This document shows, in pieces, positions 34,901 through 42,388 of a DNA stretch of 64,000 nucleotides. Position 1 is the first letter of the stretch. Each line of letters opens with the position of its first letter. The translations under genes and the position numbers were made by a program. Location: the NCBI GenBank assembly GCA_020698575.1, contig CM036245.1, positions 4,396,109 through 4,460,108 on the forward strand, read 5' to 3'. The notes under the pieces were generated by a model. It had not been told where the DNA came from and did no database searches. It saw only the letters and a program-made list of their open reading frames with translations. The stretch is from Bostrychus sinensis. Lineage: Eukaryota; Chordata; Actinopteri; Gobiiformes; Eleotridae.

Positions 34901-37900
34901 GAGTGGAGAAGCATCGTTCAGCCACGGCAGCCATAAACCTCCTCTCTGCTCTTCCTCTAGGTCCCTCATCCTTCTACTCACATACTCACTGTCCCTCCTC
35001 TGCACATGTCCAAACCATCTCTCTTGGAAACTTTGGGCCATATTTACTAAGATGGGTGCTAAACTCCGAGTGCAGTGAGAAAATATGCGGCCGCTATTAA
35101 TGGGCGTGTTGCGCGTGAATTACTAAGACAAACGTCGTGGCCGGTGACAGTGCAAACAGATGGGGCGGAAATAGTTAAACGGCATCATTGCGTGTATTGT
35201 TTTGTGTCATGGAAGGTGCAGAAGTGGAACGGAAGCAAAAATTTAACTAAGAAGAGCTGAAAGTGCTGGTGAATAATTTTTTCATCCGTCATGGCAAATA
35301 GATCTGCACACGTGGCAAACACTCTAACCCTATGTATTTCTTCATTTCTTCTCCTTCGTCTCACACGAATCACAGCAGCCACATCTGTGCAAAAGATTAG
35401 CACGTCCTTCTACAACGTGCTAAATTTATACACTATTTTCGCACGCAAAGTCATGGTGAGCCTTGATAAATAATATTGCGGGCGGTAAATGAATGAATTT
35501 GCATTTTCTCCGCCTTCCATTTTGCGCACTCTGGGAAGAACGCCTCAGTTTACAGATTCATTAGGTCATAGGAGCAAAATCTGCTTTGCGTTTGCTCTGC
35601 TCCTGTAAGACACGCAAATCTCAACTGCGTCTGGGTTTGCTCCAATTTTAGCGCATCTTATTCAGTTAGCGTGCACGCAAACCTTTGATAAATCTGGCCC
35701 TTTATCTCCAGAACCTCTCACCTGAGCTGTCTTTCTGATGGACTCATAACTAATCCTGTCCATCCTCGTCATGAACAACTACCACTACTACAACTGCTAC
35801 TACCATCACTAGTGCTTCTACTACTACTAATACTACTATTGTTACTACTACAACTCGTCTGTAATAATAATAATAATAAATCTGTCTTGTCTTTGCCACC
35901 TTGCTTTACATTGCATTCTTCCTTCACTCCTCAGTCTTGGTGGTGGTGAGATACTTCTGTAGCCACAGCCGCCCTGGGGCAGACTGACAGAAACGTGGCT
36001 GCTGTTCTGCGCTTATGGCTTCTCTGGGCCCCACTAATCATGCACTCACACACTCATTCATACATCGGCAAGAACCCAACGGCAGCATGCAATGCCAAAC
36101 CGCCAGCCTTTGGTTTAGTGAGTGAACATCTCTACCAACTGAGCCACTGCTTCCTCCTGCTCCAGCTGTCAGTACTCACAGTGGCACAACAATGAAAATA
36201 TTTGGACATTTTTAAATAAATTAGATATAACTGTGTGTAGTCCATGGCCTTATACTTTAGCTCAGTGTCCAGTGGTGTTACCTGTTTCTGTTCCTTGTGG
36301 CACACAGGTGAACGTTGGTCTAACTCTGGTCCATAGTATCTCAGCGACTCAGGGAATCGGCACATCTCAGCCTCCACTGTCCCGGGAACTGACTGGCCAA
36401 ACGTATATCTGAACAAAAATAATTAAGTTTGCCAATAAGGCTGCACCAATAACCACTGTGAATATTTTTATTATGTCGTACTCACTTCGCACAGACTTCA
36501 AATGTGAGCTCCTCCAGACCGATGCTGACTTCAGACGGAGCGTTCAGTTTGCTGGAGAACTTCGGGAGAACTGAGAAGAAAAGTTAAAGTTTGGTGTTGG
36601 GTATAAGAGAGATTCTTACAGGAGCAAAGGTTGTTTTTTGTATGGCTGCTAATGTGGTAACTAACTTCACCATCTCCAACTTCCAAAACTCTTCTCAGTG
36701 CAAGTGTGTGTTCCATGTCATTTATTTTGACATATGACAGAAAAAGCTTATACAGTAGTGCCCTCCAAAAGAGAGCGGTTAAACCTGATGAGACTGATGA
36801 GAAAACATACTCAGTTTCATTCCAAGTTTAACTCTAACAGCAGGACATTAACTACAGAGGCACCTTATGCTAACAGCTCACAGAAAACCAATGCATGGCT
36901 TCAGCAAACTTTGACACTTTGTGGATTGATTGTGTTTCGGCCTGGAGTGCTTGAATCATCTACAGCAGAGGGTCTCAAACTGGTTCCGTTCAGGGGATGC
37001 TGCAGAATGCTGTTGGAGCATAATTTTGGGGGAATATACAAATTCTATTAATAAAATATTATTTTCTTGTGAATTGATAAAAACCCAAAAAGACAATATT
37101 TGAAGTTAGACAAAATAATTGATGCAACAATTTATGTAAGAATGCATGTTGGTGAGGGTGGTGTGGCTTCACCAGCGCATGGACGGCACGCAGTGTCAGC
37201 GGCTCGGAACCAGCTCAGATCCATTCCGTCAGCTGACACCAAAGGTCGAGCATCTGTTGTTAATTCAATTCCACAACTCCTACCTTTGTGTTCTGACTTT
37301 CTCCTCTCACAAACATAAAGAATAAACTGAGGCTGTCAGCAGAACAGGACCTCTGCTTAATGCTGTTCACAATTCCTTCTTGTAAAAACAGACTCGTCAC
37401 CAGTGCTCAATTTGGTAACGCAATTTGTCTCTCTATTTTTAATACATCTAGAGTCAGAGCCGCCTGAATATCCTTAACTGAAACACATAACCCTGTGTGA
37501 ACTACAGGGTTTCCATCTGCCCCAGAGCAGCGCACCACCACCAGGTGACCACCAGTGACAGTAGTGTTGTGGTGTAGAGTTTAGCCCCTCTCAAGGAGCT
37601 GGGTTTCAGAGCCCAAGCTGTGGTTGGAGGTGAGCCTGGCTATATCTAACCGTTATCTCTCAACCTCCTGCACAAGCTCCTTCCCCCTCAGTGAGCTGAC
37701 ATTCCATGTCCCAACAGCTAGAAGCTGTGTCCGGGGACCGGGTTGTCGAGGCACCTGCCTTCCACTGCTGCCTGATTGGTGCGATGTGAATCGGGAAAAA
37801 AAAATTGTGATTACATTTTTTTGCCATATCACCCAGCCCTAAGAGGGAATATGTTGGTTAAATCCTAAACCGTCCGTTTGAGTTTGGACCCTGTGGGCTT

Positions 37901-40900
37901 GCCGTAGACTCACCGTATTGCTCCAGTTTGAACTGGTGAAAGATTTTGGATCCTTTCATGGACACAGAGATGGAGTACTGTCCTTCTTTAGCCTCAGAGT
38001 TCAGATCGTACGACAGCTGCAGGATTTTACCTTCTGAGCTTCTGTTAAGCCACTGAGCGATTCTGTTACCACTCGTGTCCTGGGGATAAAATATTGTCAT
38101 ATAACACATGTCAAAGATATTTAATACGTGATATGATATATGTGTAATGTAAAGAAAGACTGTTTACCTTTAGTTCAATGATGTCGTACTGCATGAGAGA
38201 AAAAGACATCAGACAGTTAGGTCACATGACTTAGGACAAGGGCCAAGGTGACACATGTGACATACCAATAATACTAAGCACCAGTAAAAGACAGTTCTGA
38301 CAATGGAGCAGAACAAATGATTTTGTACTACCACTGAATGTATATGGATAGACATGCAAACATAGAAATGTACATTCTATAAATAATGCAAAGTTATGTT
38401 TTGGTATGGTATATGGTTTATTTTGTACAGGGACAATGCACAACAATACATTAATCTAGAAAAAAATCATAAAAAAATGCTTGGTGCCAGGTTATAGCAA
38501 AAAACACAAATTTTCACTTGTAGTCCCTGTGTTTTAAATAAATACTAGAGGTAGAATTGGTCTGATGAAGAATATTCTATAGCTACAGCAGCACTCAGTT
38601 CAACCAATGTTCACTTCAAGCAGTGCTGAACCCTCTCACCTCAAAAGACATTATAATGGTATGTATGAAAGATCATGAGAATAAAAGACAAAAAAAAAAC
38701 AAACAAAAAAACTAACTAATTAAACAAAATAACACTGTCTCTGTTCTCTTGACCCCACATTCCCTTTCCCCATTATACCTTCCATTACATTCACAGGGTG
38801 AAGTGCAAAGACCGAACCCCCACACTGAGTCTCAAATCACACAGAGCTCATCTCCTTATCCCCCTTTCTACATTCTTCATTGAGCATCCTGCATCCCTCA
38901 CCATGCCTTCATCTTATACGGTCCAACCTCCTGTAATAAATATTTCAAATCTACCCCATTGCTGTGGCTCCTTGCTAGGGAATCGCATGGTGAGCTCTCG
39001 GGGCTAATATGCATTGTTTTGTTGCTGTGAAATGGTAAAAAAAACAGAGGGAACTATTTATTTATTTATATGGGACAGCGTGTATTAATGAACAGCAGCT
39101 AGTGCTGTAAATCCACCGGAATATAGCTCAGAGCTAATTTCCATCCGTAGTCCCCACTCACATTCACACCGGGTTCCTGGTGTTCCCCAGCGGTCTCCCA
39201 TCCAGGAACTGACCAGGCCCTACCCTGCTTAGCTTCTGAGGTCTGACGGGATCAGGCATCCACAAGGCGGTATGGCCTTGTGATACATAGTCCATTTCAG
39301 CGCAGCCAACTATGACAAAATTATTGTTACTAAACACTTCAGTCTTAATCTTTTGCAATATCGCAATAATTAATGCACTAAAAGCTGGTCAGTGCCATTT
39401 TAGAGAATATGTTTTGGTATTGTGAGCATTGCTAATGCTGCGTTCATGTGCTCCCCGGATGCTCGTCTTTACGAGATGAGAATTTGTTTTTCAGGCTTTT
39501 TCCAATGTTCATGTGCTTTTATCCTGGAAATCCAGGATACTGACGTCACCAAATGTGTATATATTAACTTGATTTTTCTTACTACTGAAATGCTGAACAT
39601 TATTTTAATATTATTTTGCAAATACAGCTTTTGGTACAGAACTTGGCTGTTAGTGGTATAATTAATTAACAGCAGTTATTAGCATTTTAGGGGCATGGCG
39701 GCCAGGTGATTGTGGGTTTGATCTTTGTGCAGGTCACTTTACTGACGAGATTAATTGAACTGAAATAACTTTGGTTAAGGTCATGCTGCAGATGCAGAGT
39801 AAACATGTATTTACTGAAATACTTTAGAAACCCTGAGTCCAGTCCACTCATCTGGACTTTAGACAGATGTGTGGGCAGTATATAAACACATCAGTATTTA
39901 CACAGGCTGATAAACATATCTTTGGTTCAGATTGATGTAATGCTCTGGAAATGACCGGAAAATGCTGAGCCTTGTACAAGAAAATCATTTTAAATCTACT
40001 TATCACTCACCAAACCCACAGCAGGCCGGAGCTTGGAGTCCAGCGTCACCACTCGGAAATGCACTGAAGAAAAGAAGACAGAGAAGCATCAGTCTACGAA
40101 GGACTGACCTGGCCATTTAAATTAATTTATCTGGTCAGTACATTTTCAAAGCACGTTCACCTCTGTAAGAAATGACATAAGAAAGAACTATATACATTCA
40201 AATATTAGCAGTGGCAGTGTTTCAGGATCTAGAACCAGTCGTCCACAAACCGGAAAGCTGGTGGTACAATGAATGTCAAGAGCTATGAGTGTCTAGAAAA
40301 GTAATATAAAAGACTGATCCATTAAATATAATGGAAGTGTATCAATGTCTTTAATGGAAGATGTCTGTGTGTAAACTCTGCTTTGCACTTCTGCCTAAAA
40401 TTACATGAAACCTACTGTATATATCTCTAAAAAGCTTGCTACCACTACCATAGGTAAGACTTATTAGACTGTGCTGGTGATGAGATAAGTGTTATTAGAC
40501 TGTGTTGGTGATGAGACAAGTCTTATTAGACTGTGTTGGTGATGAGATAAGTCTTATTAGACTGTGTTGGTGCTGAGTGTCTCACCTGTCTGTCCAGGGA
40601 GGTAGATGGGTTTGTCCGTCTGGATGAAGGTCTTTGATCCGTAGTTCCTGATCTGGATTTTTCTCGGTTGTTTGGAGTTAAAGGTTTGCCCTTGAAGTTC
40701 CACCTCAAAGTTCCTGATCTCCTGATTCTCCACAACAGGAGCCTGGGACAGACCAGAGACAGACCATAACATCAGGACTCTATAATGAAAACACCTTTCT
40801 ATCAGAACCAGCATTAACTCCTTCAGCAGTTTGAGCTCCAGGAGCTCGTCTGTTGGATGGGACCACACGGCCTCAGCCTTCACTCCCCACCTGCATCACC

Positions 40901-42388
40901 TGTCTCTGGGTCACCTCTGTTCCTTCCTTGGACCACTTTTGATAGATCCTGACCACTGCAGACTGGGAACACCCCACAAGAGCTGCAGCTCTGGAGATGC
41001 TCTGACCCAGTTGTCTAGACATCACTTTAGTCCAGGCTAAAAAAAATTCCTTTGAGTTGGGCATATGACAACTCTCTGTTATTGTGGGTTCTCTCCTCTT
41101 CCTCTTCCCACCGTCCAAAGACATGCATGTACAGGTGTCCCATAGTGACATTTAGAGTCCAAGACCTTTACCCCTGATGTGAACTCCCTGAACTACTGCA
41201 GTTCTGGTTTCTGTTGTCCTTACCTTAAACTGTGAGCAGGTGTGTGTCTCTGAGCTGTGTGTTTCTCGGTACAGGACGGTCCTCTCTCCATTAGACTCCA
41301 GAGACACGGTTAAAGTCAGGTCCTCCGTGAGCTGCAGCAGACTGAAGCAGAACTGGACTGTAGTACCAGATTCCACCACCGCGGGGACGGCCACCAGGAA
41401 CTGACTACAGACAAAAACAAAAACATATAAAACATATAAATAACACATCACAGGTGATATGTGACGAGAACAACTAACAAACTTTCTATCTTCTACTTCC
41501 AGTCTGACAGTTTGCACAGAACACTTGGATTAGGTGTCTGTCGCCCCCTGCTGGCAACGATCGGGAATGAACAGAGCATAAAATGGCTATTTAGCAAAAA
41601 TGACGCTAACAGATTGATAAATGAGCTGACTGCTTCGCAGTGATGGAGGTTTAAGGCTGAAATGATCAGAACGAGTCTGGTGACGGTGTATGGGCTTCAG
41701 AAACGTGCAGGAGCACTTCCTGGTTTCACGTGTTTACGTAGAGCCATGAGACCAGGTGTTTTCAGCTCTTGAGAAGGGCAGTGCCTCGGCATGCAGTCTG
41801 TTTTTGAGAAGGAGACAACATTATAAGATGTTTAAAAGAGAGGAAAAGTCCATTTGGCAAAATTTAGGACCTTTAAATAAATGTACTTGAGAAAATTAGT
41901 GGCTGTAGTGTTGAGAAAGTAGTAGGACACAAGAGAGTTAAGAATATACTGTGGTGATGCTGCTCGGTCACTCTGAAGTCTGTTCCATCAGCCGTTTATT
42001 TGGACTGAGGCAGGACACTTGTCTTAGATTAGAAGGAAGTGGCTTTGGAGGAAATGACTTTGAAGAGACCTGGGCTTTGGGAAACACCCAGTCTCTCCTC
42101 AGAACCAGGGTCACAATATGACACGACAACACTGCTCCTGTCTGCTTCTCCAAACTGGGATAGTGCTGCCTGTTTACTGTAGGGAATAGTACGTTACCAT
42201 GACTAAGGCCTGACAGTGCCCCTTTTACCAAAAACCAGACTCTCTCTGATCTCTGCCATTTCAAAGTAACACATTGAATATAATCTTCTCTGTACTCACG
42301 GTTCTGCAGTGGCTCTCTCGGTGCTCCTCAGACTCAGACACACAAACAGGAGCCATCTCCACCACGCGCTGGTCCCGGGACGTCCCAT
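3811..42388 (-). CDS. a2m: alpha-2-macroglobulin-like protein, copy B, complete (35 exons, 1452 aa)
   Basis: Secreted thioester protease inhibitor of the A2M family. Exons in transcript order: 42300-42388, 41224-41404, 40586-40742, 40011-40063, 38168-38188, 37914-38079, 36486-36570, 36282-36408, 34784-34895, 34304-34413, 33226-33381, 30854-31078, 30399-30462, 29685-29830, 26820-26969, 26561-26713, 22774-22870, 21615-21780, 20778-21003, 20427-20553, 20207-20328, 20082-20133, 17769-17852, 17341-17517, 16799-16874, 16028-16184, 15430-15504, 15138-15300, 14200-14390, 6585-6797, 4876-4994, 4683-4773, 4459-4527, 3948-4053, 3811-3863. I placed every junction by splice consensus and reading phase; lengths sum to 4359 nt with no internal stop. 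Landmarks: signal peptide (1 to about 29), macroglobulin domains, bait region (about 675-740), FFPETWIWDL (740-749), thioester C977-Q980 in GCGEQN, C-terminal receptor-binding domain. Human A2M is 1474 aa. Orthology to A2M rather than another A2M-like paralogue is not settled. Confidence 0.95.
4054..4458 (-). other. copy B intron 33
   Basis: AT-rich intron with an A-run near 4209; homologous to the outer parts of copy A intron 33 (43755-44891), which carries an extra microsatellite and Tc1 fragment. No element recognised. Confidence 0.6.
4600..4678 (+). repeat. AGT trinucleotide microsatellite next to exon 32 donor
   Basis: Interrupted TAG/AGT repeats running up to the donor of exon 32 (GTAAGT, 4677-4682). 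The same array is present in copy A at 45038-45118 with slightly more units, so it predates the A/B duplication. Confidence 0.75.
5368..6482 (+). mobile_element. hAT transposon (ZBED-type, non-autonomous) in copy B intron 30
   Basis: Flanked by a perfect 8-bp duplication GTTGATAC at 5360-5367 and 6483-6490, the hAT hallmark. The ends are TGGTGCTGGGCGATAT and, inverted, ATCGCCCAGCACTA. Copy A has the empty site at 48787-48794 with one mismatch. Inside is the 5' part of a BED-finger hAT transposase (5677-6275); the catalytic domain is missing, so the element is a deletion derivative. A short palindrome sits at 6312-6352. Confidence 0.92.
5677..6275 (+). pseudogene. hAT/ZBED transposase N-terminal remnant
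   Basis: 5677-5934 encodes a BED-type zinc-finger-like segment (SVIWLHFGFKRSD, AICKLGCKT, NTTNLFYHQKKVH); 5947-6275 continues in another frame with DNFRDLVKVLDQRYIMPGR, VKLPRLYDACRAKVE and YALTTDLWTSRATQPYMSIT, the conserved hAT region preceding the catalytic core. The frame break and the missing C-terminal two thirds make it inactive. Confidence 0.82.
8005..11628 (-). pseudogene. L1 ORF2 (endonuclease and reverse transcriptase), broken
   Basis: ATG at 11628 opens the endonuclease domain (LMTWNVKGLNHPIKRRK). Later pieces are RDYTFYSSPHNILSRIDYFF and HLSDHTPVML (endonuclease C-terminus, 10821-11294), DAEKAFDRVEW (RT motif, 9730-9966), LMLYADDAMVVV (catalytic YADD, 8703-9605), and a C-terminal CWRCGLDEGTFVHMLWSCP zinc-knuckle-like region (8005-8538). 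At least five frame breaks. Confidence 0.87.
12262..13042 (-). pseudogene. L1 ORF1 (RNA-binding coat protein), frameshifted
   Basis: Starts at 13042 with MPSQKQKLNLRRQDG and continues through a coiled-coil-like region (MAKDISKIYVLLKETLEVQE), then, after a frameshift near 12800, VETLQQKVDDLENRCWRNNL, RFVGFPE, EIDRVHRSLARRKP and RAIIQLLRFQDRERI, the RRM and C-terminal domains of L1 ORF1p. One or two frameshifts inactivate it. Confidence 0.85.
14417..14960 (+). mobile_element. inverted-repeat DNA element in copy B intron 28
   Basis: Ends AGGCCTTGCTACACC (from about 14420) and, inverted, TGTAGTGCTAGGCCT (to about 14959). Copy A intron 28 (49772-50052) lacks it and reads straight from CAACTTAG. 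Contains a C-rich run at 14602-14627. A short open stretch from 14760 (MASLDIVLCGLGAAALLLEE) might be a transposon protein start; family not recognised, possibly Harbinger-related. Confidence 0.5.
15132..15137 (-). other. GC-AG intron donor, copy B intron 28
   Basis: The exon ends ...GAGGAAG and the intron begins GCAAGT, matching the consensus for non-canonical GC-AG introns. No GT donor in the vicinity keeps the frame: the nearest GT, two bases into the adjacent codon, would shift exon 29 out of GGFLHWSQT. The same donor occurs in copy A at 50047-50052, so it predates the duplication. Confidence 0.75.
16265..16396 (+). mobile_element. Tc1-like terminal fragment in copy B intron 25
   Basis: The stretch ending GGGGTGAATACTTTTGCAAG...CTGTA matches the right-hand end of the Tc1-like element at 55576-56698 (CCATTTAAA-TCCTGG, CAACAATA, AAATGCTAA). 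Only one end is present. Confidence 0.6.
16416..16773. mobile_element. hAT MITE in copy B intron 25
   Basis: 358 bp, with ends TAGGGCTGGTTACC and, inverted, GACCCAGCTCTA, and a perfect 8-bp duplication GTTATAAC at 16408-16415 and 16774-16781. Copy A has an unoccupied related sequence near 57339-57350. No coding capacity. It ends 17 bp from the donor of exon 25. Confidence 0.85.
16875..17340 (-). other. copy B intron 24
   Basis: Homologous to copy A intron 24 (57444-57879). Has a long T-run at about 17039-17058. No element recognised beyond simple sequence. Confidence 0.5.
17341..17517 (-). CDS. a2m: copy B exon 24: thioester site exon
   Basis: Encodes GDILGRAMKNLDGLL then KMPYGCGEQNMALLAPNIY and QQLTPEITERA. 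In this family the Cys and Gln of GCGEQ (here C977 and Q980) form the internal thioester that reacts with protease amines after bait cleavage. The exon is flanked by AG at 17518-17519 and donor GTGAGG at 17335-17340. The matching exon of copy A (57880-58056) has the same 59-residue translation and differs by a single synonymous base by eye, which points to strong constraint, recent duplication or gene conversion. Confidence 0.95.
18113..18669. mobile_element. hAT MITE in copy B intron 22 (shared with copy A)
   Basis: Ends TAGGGCTGGGAC and, inverted, GATTCCCAGCCCTA. 8-bp target duplication CTGTACAT (18105-18112) versus CTGTTCAT (18670-18677). The same element at the same intron position in copy A (63165-63708) shows it was there before the tandem duplication. 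Confidence 0.85.
18819..19491. mobile_element. Harbinger-like inverted-repeat element in copy B intron 22
   Basis: 673 bp with ends GGGCCAGATTTATCAAAGG and, inverted, CTTAGTAAATATGGCCC; 3-bp duplication AAG at 18816-18818 and 19492-19494. The copy A intron lacks it (about 63838). A reverse-oriented relative lies at 35035-35700. One frame carries an RVRRRRRNEEI-like piece plus MTDEKIIHQHF, reminiscent of a PIF/Harbinger transposase N-terminus. That assignment is tentative; the 3-bp duplication supports it. Confidence 0.7.
21107..21240 (-). mobile_element. Rex3/RTE LINE 3' terminal fragment in copy B intron 18
   Basis: Contains ATCCATCCATTTTCTTCTGT, GGGGGCAGCAGTCTAAGCAG and a following segment matching the 3' ends of fish Rex3-type elements, in the same orientation as the larger copy at 27090-29672. 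Confidence 0.6.
21615..22870 (-). CDS. a2m: copy B exons 17-18: bait region with polyproline run
   Basis: Exon 17 (22774-22870, residues 666-697) and exon 18 (21615-21780, residues 698-752) span the bait region, the segment cut by target proteases. Exon 17 carries GLKTATNLFTP and an acidic/aromatic stretch; exon 18 carries GLGGGPLGDG, then S-A, then eleven consecutive prolines (723-733, a CCT/CCA run), then IQTIRIFFPETWIWDL, where the conserved domain resumes. Bait regions vary rapidly in this family; a P11 tract in a protease target region is unusual because polyproline resists most endoproteases. Candidate cleavage residues remain on both sides (Arg, Lys, Tyr, Phe, Leu). The run is a trinucleotide repeat and may be length-variable. 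Confidence 0.85.
21890..22380. repeat. common teleost interspersed repeat in copy B intron 17
   Basis: Segments such as GTCCAAAGACCTACATGTGT, GTGAATAGTTGTCTGTGTTT and GTCCAGCGTGTACCTCGCCT resemble a widespread fish repeat that is usually annotated as LINE or DNA-derived. Similar pieces recur at 41066-41130 and 35940-36165. Family uncertain. Confidence 0.5.
22924..24893. mobile_element. 2-kb foldback element in copy B intron 16, TTAA-flanked
   Basis: Almost the whole element is an inverted repeat: the left end CTAATCGCTGAGTGCGG... GGGATATCGTTGTGTCA pairs with the right end TGACACAACGATATCCC... CAGCGATTAG, and similarity continues inward (for example GTCTTGTTTTGGTCCTTCCC at about 23475 and its inverse at about 24310). 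TTAA flanks both sides (22920-22923; 24894-24897). A perfect 32-bp hairpin sits near the centre (23845-23876 and 23885-23916). No transposase frame. TTAA targets suggest a piggyBac-type mobiliser, but the ends do not have a typical piggyBac start. Confidence 0.78.
23845..23916. repeat. perfect 32-bp inverted repeat with 8-nt loop
   Basis: AATAAAGACGACAGCGTACT... pairs exactly with ...AGTACGCTGTCGTCTTTATT around the loop AGGCTAAA (23877-23884). It lies close to the symmetry centre of the foldback element. Confidence 0.95.
24898..25798. mobile_element. TTAA-flanked inverted-repeat element abutting the foldback
   Basis: Ends AGGTATTAGGGAGGAT and, inverted, ATCCTCCCTAATATCT; TTAA at 24894-24897 (shared with the foldback) and 25799-25802. 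About 900 bp. A basic short frame at 25243-25428 (MAEENREPGGHKRKTVFEVN, RRRRKTVEEQ) may be a residual transposon protein start. Family not recognised. Confidence 0.65.
25803..26560 (-). other. copy B intron 16, remainder
   Basis: No recognised element except GGACCAGGAC/CTAAACC-type degenerate repeats near 26380-26490 that resemble others at 15770-15900 and 52670-52790. Confidence 0.45.
26985..27030 (+). repeat. CTA trinucleotide microsatellite near exon 15 acceptor
   Basis: Interrupted ACT/CTA repeats start about 15 bp upstream (gene sense) of the exon 15 acceptor (AG at 26970-26971). Confidence 0.75.
27549..29140. mobile_element. inverted-repeat element inserted in Rex3, itself carrying a hAT-like element
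   Basis: Ends TAGCCTGGCGAG... and, inverted, ...GGCAGCCCAGGCTA interrupt the Rex3 sequence between CCACCCTTCTCTC and CCATCCCTCACTCATGAAC. Internal DNA on the right (28535-29140) has A-rich runs and no convincing coding sequence. Family unknown. Confidence 0.6.
27561..28534. mobile_element. hAT-like element nested inside 27549-29140
   Basis: Ends CAGGGATGGGAATTGATAAG and, inverted, TCGATGCCCATCCTTA; 8-bp flanks CTGGCGAG (27553-27560) and CTCGCGAG (28535-28542) differ at one base. A similar terminal sequence occurs in copy A intron 30 near 47992. No transposase frame. Confidence 0.75.
29860..30300. repeat. degenerate AAGTCCGAGTC-type repeat in copy B intron 13
   Basis: Recurring AAGTCC/GAGTC words (about 29885-29955 and 30095-30265) resemble a widespread fish transposon-derived repeat; boundaries and family cannot be fixed. 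Confidence 0.45.
31225..32705 (+). mobile_element. L2-like LINE 3' part in copy B intron 11
   Basis: Encodes the RT palm end (CYTDDTQLYLSVKPDQ, NYLVLNPEKTEVIILGP) in 31248-31508 and the C-terminus (MDYCNSLLAACPKNSL, LVQNAAARLLTGTNRREHIT, LASLHWLPVEFRIRFK, GGRAFSYQAPVLWNQLP) in 31647-32051. A 3' UTR follows, ending in GAATTGAATTGAATTGAACT repeats at about 32670-32695. The DD of YADD is preserved as TDD. Frame breaks near 31500-31650 inactivate it. Confidence 0.83.
32706..33225 (-). other. copy B intron 11, remainder
   Basis: No recognisable element or coding sequence. Confidence 0.4.
33640..34015 (+). mobile_element. LINE/SINE-type 3' tail and associated repeat in copy B intron 10
   Basis: GGCCAGGTCTCTCTTGTAAA, AGAGATTCTGAATCTCAATG and CTTCCTGGTTAAATAAAGGA followed by an A-rich tail (33925-34015) match a common fish retroposon 3' end. 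33640-33800 is related to 41715-41860 in intron 1. Confidence 0.6.
34480..34780 (+). repeat. long imperfect GTA trinucleotide array adjacent to exon 9 donor
   Basis: About 300 bp of interrupted GTA/GTT/GCA triplets ending at the donor of exon 9 (GTAAGT, 34778-34783). Open frames through it (serine, threonine or valine runs) are repeat artefacts. Confidence 0.8.
35035..35700. mobile_element. Harbinger-like inverted-repeat element in copy B intron 8
   Basis: Second copy, inverted relative to 18819-19491, with ends GGGCCATATTTACTAAG and, inverted, TTTGATAAATCTGGCCC. The 3-bp flank TTT is repeated at 35032-35034 and 35701-35703. Both copies keep the same roughly 60-codon stretch, here on the minus strand around 35185-35403 (RVRRRRRNEEIHRVRVFAT, MTDEKIIHQHFQ). 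Confidence 0.7.
35775..35880 (+). repeat. ACT and AAT trinucleotide microsatellites in intron 8
   Basis: Interrupted ACTACT repeats followed by AATAATAAT, in copy B intron 8 beyond the Harbinger-like element. Confidence 0.7.
36571..37499 (-). other. copy B intron 6, first part
   Basis: No recognisable element; several short unrelated open stretches only. Confidence 0.4.
37500..37842. mobile_element. LINE-derived fragment plus hAT terminal end in copy B intron 6
   Basis: 37560-37790 resembles a fish LINE internal region (CTCAAGGAGCTGGGTTTCAG, GAGGTGAGCCTGGCTATATC, GAGCTGACATTCCATGTCCC). It is followed by GCCATATCACCCAGCCCTAA, a hAT-type terminus (inverse of TTAGGGCTGGGTGATATGGC). Both are truncated. 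Confidence 0.5.
38380..38560. repeat. interspersed repeat fragment in copy B intron 4
   Basis: GTACAGGGACAATGCACAAC... and the following A-rich text resemble a fish SINE/LINE 3' region. Weak evidence. Confidence 0.35.
39050..39297 (-). mobile_element. 5S rRNA-derived SINE (SINE3-like) in copy B intron 4
   Basis: On the minus strand the head reads GGCCATACCGCC... GATCCCGTCAGACCTCAGAA, GCTAAGCAGGGTAGGGCCTG and CTGGATGGGAGACCGCTGGG, matching 5S rRNA including the internal pol III control boxes. The body then continues without 5S similarity to an ATAAATAAATAAATAG tail near 39056-39070. This is a SINE with a 5S head rather than a 5S gene: the rRNA 3' end is missing and a LINE-like tail replaces it. 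Confidence 0.82.
39300..40010 (-). other. copy B intron 4, first part
   Basis: Lies between the exon 4 donor and the SINE. No element recognised. Confidence 0.4.
40461..40580 (+). repeat. 31-bp minisatellite, about four units, abutting exon 3 donor
   Basis: Units start at 40461, 40492, 40523 and 40554 with TTATTAGACTGTGTTGGTGA...; the last degenerate unit runs to within about five bases of the GTGAGA donor of exon 3 (40580-40585). Unit differences are one to three bases. Confidence 0.9.
40895..41045 (-). pseudogene. Tc1-like transposase N-terminal fragment in copy B intron 2
   Basis: Minus-strand translation shows MSRQLGQSISRAAALVGCSQ then SAVVRIYQKWSKEGT, a helix-turn-helix as in Tc1-type transposases. 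No catalytic domain follows. Confidence 0.5.
41405..42299 (-). other. copy B intron 1
   Basis: Homologous to the copy C intron at 885-1429. Contains the interspersed repeat 41715-41860 (CACTTCCTGGTTTCACGTGT ... GACAACATTATAAGATG), related to 33640-33800. No coding sequence. Confidence 0.55.
42300..42388 (-). CDS. a2m: copy B exon 1: signal peptide
   Basis: Encodes residues 1-29 plus two bases of codon 30. The start at 42388 is chosen because it opens a typical signal peptide (WWRWLLFVCLSL core, cleavage probably near ATA-EP), and the same start is conserved in copy C. Donor GTGAGT follows at 42294-42299. Exon 2 resumes in phase with PQFLVAVPAVV, the conserved N-terminus of the first macroglobulin domain. 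Confidence 0.9.

Noticed and set aside
34452..34934. 160-codon minus-strand open stretch rich in Thr, Leu and Ile
   Set aside because: It is the translation of the imperfect GTA trinucleotide array plus exon 9; only the exon 9 part (34784-34895) is coding.
39164..39297. Possible functional 5S rRNA gene
   Set aside because: Several mismatches to 5S, loss of the 3' end, and a SINE-type body and tail; treated as a 5S-derived SINE.
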